Assembly: GCA_028277985.1 (NCBI GenBank)
Contig: JANQFG010000181.1
Span: 1-34,851 of the forward strand
Direction of reading: 5' to 3'
DNA length: 34,851 nt
Source of the DNA: a bacterium
GTDB lineage: Bacteria > Desulfobacterota > DSWW01
The translations under genes and the position numbers were made by a program. The notes under the pieces were generated by a model. The model searched no databases and was not told the DNA's origin. It worked only from the letters and a program-made list of their open reading frames with translations. Shown one piece after another: positions 22,401 to 30,168 of this stretch (position 1 is its first letter; every line of letters begins with the position of its first letter).

Positions 22401-23380
22401 GGGTACGTCCCGATGTCTTCGACATCACAATAGCTGATCGCTGCAACCGGGGCTGCATCCAGCGTCACATCTAGTGCGCTTCCGTTGCCCCAGAGAATGT
22501 TCGCAACCAGCGCGAGGTTGTCGTCCGTGTTCGCGGCGATGCAAGCCACACCCGCGTTCCCGTTGAACGTGGACTGGGCTATCGTTGTCGCGGTGTCCCC
22601 TACTCTCTGCAGGACAGGGCCGCCCGAGTTGTTGTAGAAGAATGCGTTCGTCACCACTGCCCCACCGCCGTAGGCCATCACGGCGGAACCTGCAGGGCTG
22701 CTGTTGCCGCTCAGCTGCCCACGAACCATCACCACGTTGGAGCTCAGAAGGTCGATGCCCCCACCGGAGTAAGTCGCACTGTTGCCCGTGAAATCCACGT
22801 CCTGCAGCGTGAGGGTACCGCCCCCAATCATCTCGATACCGCCGCCGTACAGTGCCGCGCTGTTGCCGGAGAACAGACCATTGGTGATGGCGACGCTCGT
22901 TTCAGCGTACAGTCCACCGCCTGCGACTCCGCTGTTGCCGGAGAAGGTCATGTAGGTCATCGCACCCACGGAAGCACCGGACATGATCTTCAGTCCGGTG
23001 TTCGTGGAGTTCATGATGTCTACAAAGTTCAGGGTGGCACTACCGCCACTCTCCACCACGATACCGTCCCATCCGCCGCTTGTGCCGGTCTGAGTAAAGA
23101 CCACCCGTGCCACTTCATCGGGGCACCCGGCGCTGGTCGGGTTCGCGATCAGCGTGCCGCCGCTACGTACAATGAGGTGTGCCCCGGGTTCAAACGAAAC
23201 GGTAACCCCCGGATAAATGGTAAGCGTGTCACCGTTCCTGATCTCGATACACCCGGATACGGTCTGGTCTACCAGCCATTCCCCCCAGACCGGCGTCGCA
23301 GGCTGACTAGCGGCCATGCTTGGAAGCATCACCGTCAGCATAACTGCCAAGCAGATTGCCTTCCCCTTACTTTTGATCAT
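19457..23380 (-). CDS. Giant exported beta-helix / ASH (choice-of-anchor D) repeat protein
   Basis: 1307 residues. The ATG at 23380 is chosen over 23419: GGGAGG lies seven bases upstream and the protein then opens with a signal peptide (basic MIKSKGK, hydrophobic core to about 20, cleavage near AAS). Residues about 30-370 are a right-handed parallel beta-helix with repeats such as FSGNSGVAGGGLYAE, FSGNSAALYGGGIEM and FTGNSATYSGGGIDL, as in polymorphic outer-membrane-type proteins. Residues about 380-1050 hold six ASH/choice-of-anchor D immunoglobulin-like modules, each with a xxFGxVxVG-like strand, an N-T/N-xG strand and an FxP strand. The last 250 residues (WNADGTTSAIHADRADVLYVVPG onward in blocks, ending EDSVEVTVNPAP) form a separate globular part I do not recognise. 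Probably surface-exposed or secreted. Likely cotranscribed with the lipoprotein gene upstream. Confidence 0.8.
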   Translation of the reverse strand: MIKSKGKAICLAVMLTVMLPSMAASQPATPVWGEWLVDQTVSGCIEIRNGDTLTIYPGVTVSFEPGAHLIVRSGGTLIANPTSAGCPDEVARVVFTQTGTSGGWDGIVVESGGSATLNFVDIMNSTNTGLKIMSGASVGAMTYMTFSGNSGVAGGGLYAETSVAITNGLFSGNSAALYGGGIEMIGGGTLTLQDVDFTGNSATYSGGGIDLLSSNVVMVRGQLSGNSSPAGSAVMAYGGGAVVTNAFFYNNSGGPVLQRVGDTATTIAQSTFNGNAGVACIAANTDDNLALVANILWGNGSALDVTLDAAPVAAISYCDVEDIGTYPSAWFGAGNFDLDPELLTAGDYLLDPSSPCVGAALGEDMGVTGGVAAPGPAPALIDLTGAAIADPFDVGSATVGGSITRTITIVNQGQDEANILSVDLVGAQAAAFSLGALSLPAVLAPGECLDVLVTFTPPAPGDYSLVDLVVTTALTTIVNGLTGDTQEGSGTDVTPNPTTVAFGGVLVNTESMPMQFTLTNPLANGGIVPVTLALTGSDAGFFTLSETEFTIPEGGTRTVWATFAPNALRSFEAIVTPTVNGVPRPDRAILLIGTGIDVIYTVDTTEHQFPPTIIGTSDDVDVTVTNILSTTSILVSAEITGSGASNFSLDMASAPIDTLSAQAFNVTFSPVAEGFVQATLTFTSVLDSITYTETVDLRGVGISTSTGIAVAPLSISFPDTSVGSSASSGFVVANALDDFVSITISTPAAAEFSIASASSFILFPAGDAGGRDQRIVAVSFSPSDATSLFSASVDVVGTLGIFTVGSETVTMDGRGIDADIEIAPDEIDFGDVDLATTSSTVSVSVLNTGTESANIFAGLLGGDDAAQFNIDSDTCSGISLGAGVGCFYEVSVTPTAEGALEATLSIYTSESPTATVVDLLATGVVGAAAAISVTPTTIDMGDVAVFIASTTFPGIGSVTIENTGTTANLIVTDISFSGYHAGQFIATPPGALPRTIAPGASEVVSVTLLATGLGPRATTMTIVSNAGNVDVSVSGDSQVGYPNVDGLGWNADGTTSAIHADRADVLYVVPGFPESYWRQLITALDALLLPADRFVWIEGAGFRQFYDVATTTWTDAAAETDIQSADAAAILELIALEALAVGPTLPAEGQYSLHFGFDLIRDNMITNLPYFYVDYARTLIYGPHPVISIAPTTLTVGDLHPTALFVPNAGTSTTAVEVYIWAQPASGGTLYLDGVGTWSATQAPVYTGDISLWAGLGIADPWTGYAISDSGQVGTHTFYVTFDRTADGVLNDRIFEDSVEVTVNPAP

Positions 23381-23479
23381 TTTTTCGCCTCCCGACTTAG
23401 GTTTCTTTTTCTTAGTCACTTCGCCTTAGGCTTTTCTCTTCTCGTTGGTATGCACTACTCCTTTGGTGTTCGCATCGCA

Positions 23480-23554
23480 CGAGCCTCGGACCTCCGATGA
23501 ACCGGAAGGAGGCTCGGTTGGGACGTTCTCCACACGAGGTGGGAACGTCCCAAC
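23480..23554. repeat. Two abutting hairpins between the exported-protein genes
   Basis: CGAGCCTC (23480-23487) pairs with GAGGCTCG (23509-23516) over a 21-base loop. The next base begins a 12-bp perfect stem, GTTGGGACGTTC (23517-23528) with GAACGTCCCAAC (23543-23554), over a 14-base loop. No T-run follows on the minus strand, so full termination is unlikely. The pair may attenuate or protect the message between the two genes. Confidence 0.7.
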
Positions 23555-23565
23555 AACCTCAGGCC

Positions 23566-26500
23566 TTATTTCACACTTCCACCAGACCAGAGCTCCAGTT
23601 CGTCGAAGTCGGCCTGGCCGTCTCCGTCCTTGTCGGTGGCGAGACTGCTGTTGCCACTTGTATCAGCCACACTCAACTGAATCGAATCCTCCGTCCGGGT
23701 GCTGTCCGAAGAGACCGCTGACCAGTACGGGAAGTCATTCACGCTGCAGACGCCTTCGCAGACTTCCGGTGCCAGGTCGGCAAGTCCGATCCAGTTATTA
23801 TCCCCTGCGGCATCGTAGGTGGACAGTACGGTTGAGGAATAAACCACTGTGGGCTCGCTCTCGTCGACGATCGTGATCGAGGAACCAGGCAGCAGGTCGT
23901 CGATCCCGTAGTACACATCGATGAGCGGGTAAGCGAGCAGTGTGGTGCTCACGGTTACAACGGTCAACTCCACAACCGGGGTGAGGCGCCCCGAATAGCT
24001 CCAATGCAGCGCCTGGCCGGCCACGAAGGTGACCGTGGCCTCGGTACTTCCGCCCGCGACCACAGAGGCAACCTTGACAAGATCAACACGGCTGTCACCG
24101 CCGATCATCAGCCAGTCGCCAACCGCGACGTCGGTGCCGTCTTCCACAACGATGCTGGTATCACCGCCGGATGCATCCTGGAGGAGGACCGTAGTTGCAA
24201 CCGGATCCACATCATCCAAATCACAGCAAGCACCGTCCACATCTCCGAATCCGGCAATAGCCGAATTCGCGCTCGTGCCTGCAGGATAGGCCGCCAGAAG
24301 GGTCCCACCCATCGTAACCGGAAGGCCCGTCGAGCTCACAGGCTGGATCTCGGTCTCATTGATGATCAGGTAGCTGCCCGATGACGGCAGATTACCCAGG
24401 GTGTCAGGTGCGACAGCAATGAACACGGCCGACTGCTGTGTGGATTGCTGGAGCCGGTTGGTCCAGGAGGACACACCTGCCTGCATCGGCCCGAGCATGG
24501 CAACGACTTCACCCGCCGCGTGGCTCGAACTCAGGTTGCGGTTGAGAATGAGGATGTTGGTTGTGTCGTCGTAGCCATCCAGCTCTATGTCGGAGGACGG
24601 TCCGCCGGATCCCTCGGTCTTCACAGAGAGGGTAGCGTCCAGATAGAGCGCCAGGTCGTCGCCCGGGTAGAATCCGCTCACGTCGTCCACGACCAGGATG
24701 TTCGTGCCCGCGGCGGCTGGTGCAACCAGCGTTGCGGTCACTACGGGTGCAAACGTGGTGGTCACGAAGGTGTGCTTCTCATCCATGTACGCACCGGTCA
24801 CGCTGAAGTTCGCGCTGGTGGTGGTCGCTGTCGGCGTTACTGCGCCGTTCAGGATCTCATGATAAGCGACGTTGGCTCTCTCGTCGTAGAGCGTCCCACC
24901 GTTGGCCGAAACGCTTCCGTTCGACCCGTAGATCGAGGTGTTGCTGTAAACGATCATGGGGCCCCATGAATCGGCCAGCACGAGGTAGCTGCCCGCCGAG
25001 ATGGTCGCCAGCTGGCTGTTATCGATCGACCCGTCCTCGTTCACCGCCAGGATGGTGACCCAGACCTGGTTGCCATCGCCGAGGTAGTTGTTGTCCCCAC
25101 CGGCAGGATAGAGGAAGTTGGAGGGCAGGTACATGTAGCCTTCCACCTGCTGGCCGTCGTCGAAGACTCCGTAGAGATCCCGCTCGACCCACGCCGTGTT
25201 CGCGCTGGTGTCCCTGATGTACGCGTAGTAGCTGTTTCCGTACATATCGACACCTACGGTCGAGGCCGGATGGTCCCATGCCAGATTGATCAGAGGGAGC
25301 AGGTCCGCACCGGACTGCATGACACTCAGCACCGAACTCGGGCTGGTCGGACCGAAGTCCTTGTACAGCCGGTAGATGGCCCTGCGGTCCGCAATCGCCA
25401 GGTCAAAGGTCTGGGCGCTTCCGGTGTTCACATCGACCCACGGCGCCATCGGCCCAACCGGGGGAACGAAGCCGGCCACGTTGAAGTCCCAGTAGCAATC
25501 GCCGCTAGCACCCAGGTTGCCGTCGTCGGTGCAGTCATCAAGGTCCAAGTTCCCGGTATGATCCTCAGCCGCAAGGATCTCGAAGCGCCAGGTGTTGCCC
25601 ATTACGTTCAGCTGGTTGATGGGCGTAATATCGAACGAGAAGCCGAGTCCGCCGGACGATGCGACTGCCTCTACCCTCGTTGCGACGGGAATGTTCCGGT
25701 CCTTGTAAAGTTTGAAAATCGGGAACACCGGATAGTTGAAGGTCACGTTGATGACGAAGTTGTTGTAATTCGCGGGAATGATACCGCCCCCCACGTTCGA
25801 CAGGGAGCAATAGATCACCTTCAGAGTGTTCGAACCGTGCTTCACGTTCGCCGCGAACAGATGCTGCTGGGTCACGACCGGATTGCCGCTCGCATCCAGC
25901 TCGTAGTCCATCAGATCATTTCCGCTCGCAGGTTTCGGCCTCAGATCCAGCTCCATATCCATGCTGTCGAAGTCATAGATGCCGTCCCCTACACACGCAA
26001 AGCAGTCGCACTCCACGCAGTCCGGATCTTCCGATCCTTCGCAGGAGGACACGCAGCCCGCGGGCGAGTTCTCTGTGGGGATATCGTAGGGGAACACGAT
26101 GAACTCATAGTCGTCGTAAGCCACCACTCGGTCCTCACGGTCAAAGACGAATACACCGTTGGAGTCCGTGACGGCGAAGGAGTTCACGAGCTGGACATAG
26201 TCCTCGTAGCTCTCGCACTGGTTGTCCTCACAGTCCGGGCAGTTGCCCTGGCAATCCGGCCAATCGGATCTGTCCGAGGGGAAGTCCGTGTGGTCAAGCA
26301 TGACCGTTACGCCCTGGGCGGGTGTGCGGCCCGGCCCGGCATAGATCGTCCCGGTGAAGCCCTGCACGTAGGGCATCAAGCCCGTGGTGCCCACCTCGAA
26401 GAAGGTGCCGGAGGGGATGACGATCGTGCCGTTGTCTACGATGTACTCGTAGCTGAGCGCGACGCGCTCTTTCCAGGGAGCATGGGAGTCTACGTTGAAG

Positions 26501-26898
26501 AAGAGCGGAAAGTCGAACTCCACCTTCTGGGGTTCCGTGTTGTCGGCAAACCCCGTGCCCGCTCCGCCGGTGACGCCCGTAACGGTTCCGAGGTACACAT
26601 TGTTGATTCGGAAATGGCCGTTGGCGTTCGTGGTGGCCGTGTAGCGCTGCCGGATGCCTTCCAGCTCGACCCTCACGCCTCGCAGGGATTGGTTAATGTA
26701 CAGGTCGTGAACGAACCCGGATATGGCTCCGTAGACGTCTTTGGTGATGCCCGTCTGTTCCGCAGCATCCGTCGGGCCTGTTGCGGTGTCCGTACAGCCG
26801 AACTGCATTCCAATAACTGCGGCAATCAGGAACATTGCCGCGACCGGGGCTGAATATTCTAGTTTCTTCCCCTTCCTGTTCTTGGGCGATCGCATCAT
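23566..26898 (-). CDS. Large exported protein, probable lipoprotein with carboxypeptidase-regulatory-like domain and C-terminal EF-hand
   Basis: 1110 residues. A basic start, a hydrophobic stretch (about 17-31) and MQFGC at 31-35 followed by TDTATGPTD suggest a lipoprotein signal, although the lipobox lacks the usual Leu at -3. Residues about 55-130 form a carboxypeptidase-regulatory-like beta sandwich (GFVHDLYINQSLRGVRVELE, then TNANGHFRINNV). Two cysteine-rich loops follow at about 205-230 (CQGNCPDCEDNQC) and 285-315 (CVECDCFACVGDG). The remainder is Ser/Thr/Gly/Asp-rich beta sequence typical of secreted proteins. The C-terminus carries a calcium-type loop DKDGDGQADFDE with D1, D3, D5, D9 and E12. 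GGAGGAGG precedes the ATG. It is first in an operon with the beta-helix protein and may be its anchor or partner. I do not recognise the whole protein. Confidence 0.75.
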   Translation of the reverse strand: MMRSPKNRKGKKLEYSAPVAAMFLIAAVIGMQFGCTDTATGPTDAAEQTGITKDVYGAISGFVHDLYINQSLRGVRVELEGIRQRYTATTNANGHFRINNVYLGTVTGVTGGAGTGFADNTEPQKVEFDFPLFFNVDSHAPWKERVALSYEYIVDNGTIVIPSGTFFEVGTTGLMPYVQGFTGTIYAGPGRTPAQGVTVMLDHTDFPSDRSDWPDCQGNCPDCEDNQCESYEDYVQLVNSFAVTDSNGVFVFDREDRVVAYDDYEFIVFPYDIPTENSPAGCVSSCEGSEDPDCVECDCFACVGDGIYDFDSMDMELDLRPKPASGNDLMDYELDASGNPVVTQQHLFAANVKHGSNTLKVIYCSLSNVGGGIIPANYNNFVINVTFNYPVFPIFKLYKDRNIPVATRVEAVASSGGLGFSFDITPINQLNVMGNTWRFEILAAEDHTGNLDLDDCTDDGNLGASGDCYWDFNVAGFVPPVGPMAPWVDVNTGSAQTFDLAIADRRAIYRLYKDFGPTSPSSVLSVMQSGADLLPLINLAWDHPASTVGVDMYGNSYYAYIRDTSANTAWVERDLYGVFDDGQQVEGYMYLPSNFLYPAGGDNNYLGDGNQVWVTILAVNEDGSIDNSQLATISAGSYLVLADSWGPMIVYSNTSIYGSNGSVSANGGTLYDERANVAYHEILNGAVTPTATTTSANFSVTGAYMDEKHTFVTTTFAPVVTATLVAPAAAGTNILVVDDVSGFYPGDDLALYLDATLSVKTEGSGGPSSDIELDGYDDTTNILILNRNLSSSHAAGEVVAMLGPMQAGVSSWTNRLQQSTQQSAVFIAVAPDTLGNLPSSGSYLIINETEIQPVSSTGLPVTMGGTLLAAYPAGTSANSAIAGFGDVDGACCDLDDVDPVATTVLLQDASGGDTSIVVEDGTDVAVGDWLMIGGDSRVDLVKVASVVAGGSTEATVTFVAGQALHWSYSGRLTPVVELTVVTVSTTLLAYPLIDVYYGIDDLLPGSSITIVDESEPTVVYSSTVLSTYDAAGDNNWIGLADLAPEVCEGVCSVNDFPYWSAVSSDSTRTEDSIQLSVADTSGNSSLATDKDGDGQADFDELELWSGGSVK

Positions 26899-26993
26899 CG
26901 TGAGGCCTCCTCCTTGTTACGTTTTCGTTTTTTAGTCGATCCGCTTGATACGTCTACTATATATATTCAGGTTAAAACGATGGCGCTGTGGCG

Positions 26994-27022
26994 TATCTAC
27001 AACAACCTTATAGCAATGTCAA
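26994..27022 (-). promoter_or_regulatory. Promoter of the exported-protein operon
   Basis: On the minus strand a perfect TTGACA (27022-27017) is followed after 17 bases by TAGATA (26999-26994). Transcription would begin near 26987 and leave an 89-base leader before the ATG at 26898. The leader includes an AT-rich TATATATA stretch. Confidence 0.65.
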
Positions 27023-27128
27023 GCCCAAACTCGGTGCCTCTCGTGTCTCCAATCGCCTTACCACCCCCTTTTCAATGAACCCTCATTGTGTATCAACAAA
27101 AACATTGTTTCAGGAAAAAAAACGCACG

Positions 27129-27154
27129 AAAAAGGGAAATCGCTGGGCCTTCCC
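27129..27154 (-). terminator. Weak intrinsic terminator candidate
   Basis: On the minus strand GGGAA (27154-27150) pairs with TTCCC (27138-27134) and is followed directly by TTTTT (27133-27129); an eight-T run lies a few bases further. The stem is only five base pairs, so strength is uncertain. It lies about 160-185 bases downstream of the promoter at 27320-27347. Confidence 0.4.
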
Positions 27155-27319
27155 AATCTCCTTCGCTGCCGTCGCCTTTAAAACGTACAAATTATTGCCG
27201 TTCTTGACACAATCATTTTTTTGGCAAACGAACGACCACCCCATGCTCCACCCATCTGCAACCACGATTTACCTTTTAGCCCACAACAAGTTACAGGGAA
27301 AACGTTGAGATTTCGGTTA

Positions 27320-27347
27320 AATATATCAAGCTACGGTCCCATGTCAA
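27320..27347 (-). promoter_or_regulatory. Second minus-strand promoter, possibly for a small RNA
   Basis: TTGACA (27347-27342), 16 bases and TATATT (27325-27320) on the minus strand. The nearest gene it could serve starts at 26898, giving a leader of over 400 bases with its own promoter and a terminator candidate inside. It may instead drive a short non-coding transcript of about 180 bases. Confidence 0.5.
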
Positions 27348-27354
27348 GCGAAAT

Positions 27355-27381
27355 CCAAAAAAAAAGTCCGATTTTTTTTGG
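27355..27381. repeat. A-tract/T-tract inverted repeat
   Basis: CC followed by eight As (27355-27364) pairs with eight Ts followed by GG (27372-27381) across a seven-base loop. It lies just upstream of the promoter at 27320-27347 (minus). It may be a UP-like element or a cruciform-prone site, or a simple A-tract pair. Confidence 0.5.
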
Positions 27382-27692
27382 GGCCCATCTCTGCTCTTGG
27401 GCCTGATCTCAGTGCTTCTATTCCGATGGGGCATTCCTACCCCTCGAAGGGGATTGAGGAGAAGATCAATACGAACATATCCCTGTTCTTTTTTTGAGAA
27501 TCCTTCGATCCCGTCATGGGCCGCCCACGAGGAAGCCCCATCCGAGGCTCCCAAAACGCTCCGCGACTTGATACACTCTTGTAACCGGGCCTGGAGGATC
27601 GAATCCAGGACATGACCAGCGACAGGCTCACTCTGCCATGGCCCGCCATGAGTCGGGGCCGAGAATCCGTGAGCCGGGGGAGGCATGGTTGC

Positions 27693-28382
27693 ATGGTGCG
27701 AGATATTCATCCAGGTGTTGTGGCCTTTTTTGATTTGGACCGAACCCTGATCGGCAAGAGCTCGGGAGAACTTTACATTCGGAGAAAGAAAAAACAGGGA
27801 CGCCTGAGCAAATGGACCCTTACGAAGCTCCTCGCGTCCACGGCTCTCTACGGGCTCAACCTGGTGCGCCCCGAGCTCCTCATGGACTGGGCCGCATCCT
27901 GGTACAGAGGGGAATCCGAGCAGGAAATGATCGACTTCTGCGAGGATTTGTTCCGGGACACGGTCAAGGCCCTCTTCTACACAGAGGCGGTCGAGCGGGT
28001 CCGGGAGCACCAGACAAAAGGGCATATCGTCGCCTTGCTCACCGCTGCAACCCCCTACATCGCAGAGCCCACGGGTCGATTCCTGGGCGTGGAGCATCTT
28101 CTTTGCACACGTCCCGAGGTTCGTGACGGCCTCTTCACTGGAAAGCTGCACAAGCCGGTCTGTCACGGGAAGGGAAAGCTCTATTGGGCCATCGAATTCT
28201 GCAGGATCCACAGCGCAACCCTCGAACAGAGCTACTTCTACACCGACAGCATTCGGGATCTGCCGGCACTCGAGGCGGTCGGGTATCCAAGACCCGTCAA
28301 TCCCGACGGCGCCCTCGAGCGGGTCGCCCGGAGGCGGGGTTGGCCGGTCGCGCGATACAGCACTACACTCGGCAATGTCTAG
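27693..28382 (+). CDS. HAD-IB family phosphatase (SerB/PGP-phosphatase-like)
   Basis: A 229-residue haloacid-dehalogenase hydrolase of subclass IB. Motif I is FFDLDRTLI with D14 and D16, motif II is LLTAATP, motif III is the lysine in CHGKGK, and motif IV is YTDSIRDLP. The helical cap between motifs I and II (about 25-110) is typical of the HAD-IB group related to phosphoserine phosphatase and to phosphatidylglycerolphosphate phosphatase-like enzymes. The Arg after the second Asp (DLDRT) is common in this group. The substrate is probably a small phosphomonoester. The start at 27693 is chosen over 27612 because GGGGGAGG lies nine bases upstream. A long minus-strand frame over this gene is a shadow. 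Confidence 0.88.
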   Translation: MVRDIHPGVVAFFDLDRTLIGKSSGELYIRRKKKQGRLSKWTLTKLLASTALYGLNLVRPELLMDWAASWYRGESEQEMIDFCEDLFRDTVKALFYTEAVERVREHQTKGHIVALLTAATPYIAEPTGRFLGVEHLLCTRPEVRDGLFTGKLHKPVCHGKGKLYWAIEFCRIHSATLEQSYFYTDSIRDLPALEAVGYPRPVNPDGALERVARRRGWPVARYSTTLGNV

Positions 28383-28631
28383 ACGTTTCATGCGTTCTTT
28401 CTTGAATAACAATCGGGTATTTTCCATAACATGATACGTCGTCAGCAAACAGGGTGCCTTGCCCGTTGAGGTCGATCCCCTCTTGACCCTGGAATACCGA
28501 GAACCAATTGCGTAGATTCAACTCATCAGGGAGAGGATCCAAAAAAAAGTATTCTCCATGAATCCGGCAGGCCTCCGCGACCGGCATTTCGCGCCGGGCC
28601 CTGTTTCCAATGAACTGGAAGGATCACCATC

Positions 28632-30161
28632 ATGAGAACTACCGACAGGAAACCGCTTACCCTGCCGGACCATCTGTTCGGGGTCTTCACAACCGAACGA
28701 GACCGTGTAGGATTGGAGTTTCATGAGACCCGGCACCGCTATGGTGAGATCCTGGATGGGGCACTTCGCGTTGCGGGATGGTTCAGGAACTTCGGCATTC
28801 GTCCGGGTGACCGCATTGCAGCCCACATGCTGCCGTCCCTCGATTCCGTGCTCTGCTTTCTGGGAAGCCTGTTCTGCGGCACCATTCTCGTCCCTCTGAA
28901 CCCGCGGTACACGGCTGCCGAGACTTCGTATTTCCTCGATGATGCAGGGGTGCGTCTCTTCCTCGATCGAGCCAGCCACGAATCTTCCGGACCGCGCGGC
29001 CCCTGGCGGGTTCTGCTTCGCTCGGAGGATGGAGATTTCCGGGAAAAGGCGTCTGGAGAATCACTTCTGGCGCTCTCTGTGGATTCTCCCCCTGCCGAGC
29101 CCGACCCCGGGCCGGGCCCGGATGAGGTCGCCCTGCTCTGCTACACATCCGGAACCACCGGCACGCCGAAAGGGGCCATGATCACGCAGGGCAACCTCGC
29201 GTGCATGGCGGCTTCCCTTCACGAGGCATGGGGCTGGACCTCCCTCGACGTTCTGCTGCACGCACTGCCGCTCTTTCATGTGCACGGCTTGCTTGTGGCC
29301 CTGCAGGGCGCCCTCTATGCAGGTGCCCGAACCGTGATGCTTCCCGGATTCGATCCGCAGGACGTCCTGGACCGGCTCGTTCGGCAACGCCCGACCCTCT
29401 TTATGGGCGTACCGACCATGTACCGGCGTCTCGTTCACCTGGACAGCGCTTCCGAGCCCGGTCTCGACCAGATCCGTCTGTTCGTTTCCGGGTCCGCTCC
29501 CCTGGCGCCGGAAACTTTTCATGCCTTTCAGAAACGATTCGGCCACACCGTGCTTGAACGATACGGAATGACCGAGGCGGGCATGGTGCTTTCCAACCCT
29601 TTGCGAGGGGAGCGAAAACCGGGATCGGTCGGCCTTCCCCTGCCCGGCGTATCGGTTCGGGTCGTGGACCCGGACACGAACGAGGATCTTCCATCCGGGC
29701 AGGCCGGCGAGCTCCTCATCCGGAGCGGGAGCGTGTGCAAAGGGTACTGGGGCCGACCCGATGCGACGGCGGAGGCCTTCACGGAGGACGGGTGGCTCCG
29801 GAGCGGAGACATGGCCCGACAGGACGAGGACGGCTATCTCTTCCTGGTGGCCAGACGCAAGGAGATCGTTATCACCGGCGGATTCAATGTGTATCCGAAA
29901 GAGGTGGAGAACGTGCTGGAAGAGCATCCGGGTGTGAGCGAAGCGGCCGTCTACGGGGTGCCGGACCCGGACCTGGGTGAGAAGGTCTGTGCAGCTGTCG
30001 TCGCGCAAGCAACGGACACGCCGACCCAGGAAGACCTGATTCGTTTCTGCAAGCGCTCCCTTACGTCCTACAAATGCCCCCGCGCGATCCTGTTCATGGA
30101 CGATCTCCCCCGCAATGCCATGGGAAAAGTCATCAAAGAGAGGTTAAAGGTCAAAGAGTAA
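28632..30161 (+). CDS. AMP-dependent acyl-CoA synthetase (MatB-like)
   Basis: A 509-residue adenylate-forming enzyme that makes an acyl-CoA from a carboxylic acid, ATP and CoA. The P-loop-like A3 motif YTSGTTGTPKG is at 171-181. LPLFHVHGL, the substrate-side motif shared with malonyl-CoA synthetase MatB, follows near 215. RYGMTEAGMV, the GDM hinge-side motif (WLRSGDMARQDEDGY), GGFNVYPKEVE and the C-terminal catalytic lysine in NAMGKVIKE are all present. It resembles MatB-type and short or dicarboxylic acid synthetases more than long-chain FadD. Exact substrate is uncertain. A GGAAGGA ribosome-binding site supports the ATG. The 249-base gap upstream shows no gene. Confidence 0.9.
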   Translation: MRTTDRKPLTLPDHLFGVFTTERDRVGLEFHETRHRYGEILDGALRVAGWFRNFGIRPGDRIAAHMLPSLDSVLCFLGSLFCGTILVPLNPRYTAAETSYFLDDAGVRLFLDRASHESSGPRGPWRVLLRSEDGDFREKASGESLLALSVDSPPAEPDPGPGPDEVALLCYTSGTTGTPKGAMITQGNLACMAASLHEAWGWTSLDVLLHALPLFHVHGLLVALQGALYAGARTVMLPGFDPQDVLDRLVRQRPTLFMGVPTMYRRLVHLDSASEPGLDQIRLFVSGSAPLAPETFHAFQKRFGHTVLERYGMTEAGMVLSNPLRGERKPGSVGLPLPGVSVRVVDPDTNEDLPSGQAGELLIRSGSVCKGYWGRPDATAEAFTEDGWLRSGDMARQDEDGYLFLVARRKEIVITGGFNVYPKEVENVLEEHPGVSEAAVYGVPDPDLGEKVCAAVVAQATDTPTQEDLIRFCKRSLTSYKCPRAILFMDDLPRNAMGKVIKERLKVKE

Positions 30162-30168
30162 ACCGGGG

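Larger units (their letters stand above)
26899..27692. other. 794-bp AT-rich intergenic region with promoters and a possible small RNA
   Basis: No convincing gene is present; frames here lack ribosome-binding sites or are shadows of the HAD gene. It holds two minus-strand promoters, a weak minus-strand terminator, and an A-tract/T-tract inverted repeat (separate entries). Hairpin-forming pairs GGCCC/GGGCC (from about 27382) and CCCCT/AGGGG (near 27440) lie upstream of the HAD gene. I find no clear plus-strand promoter for HAD; a TTGACA at 27204-27209 lacks a -10. Confidence 0.5.

Noticed and set aside
25270..26853. 527-codon plus-strand open frame inside the lipoprotein gene
   Set aside because: Composition is His/Val/Arg-rich shadow sequence with no family motif; the minus frame has a signal sequence, a beta-sandwich and an EF-hand.
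27291..28448. 385-codon minus-strand open frame over the HAD gene
   Set aside because: It is antisense to all four HAD motifs and has no motif of its own.
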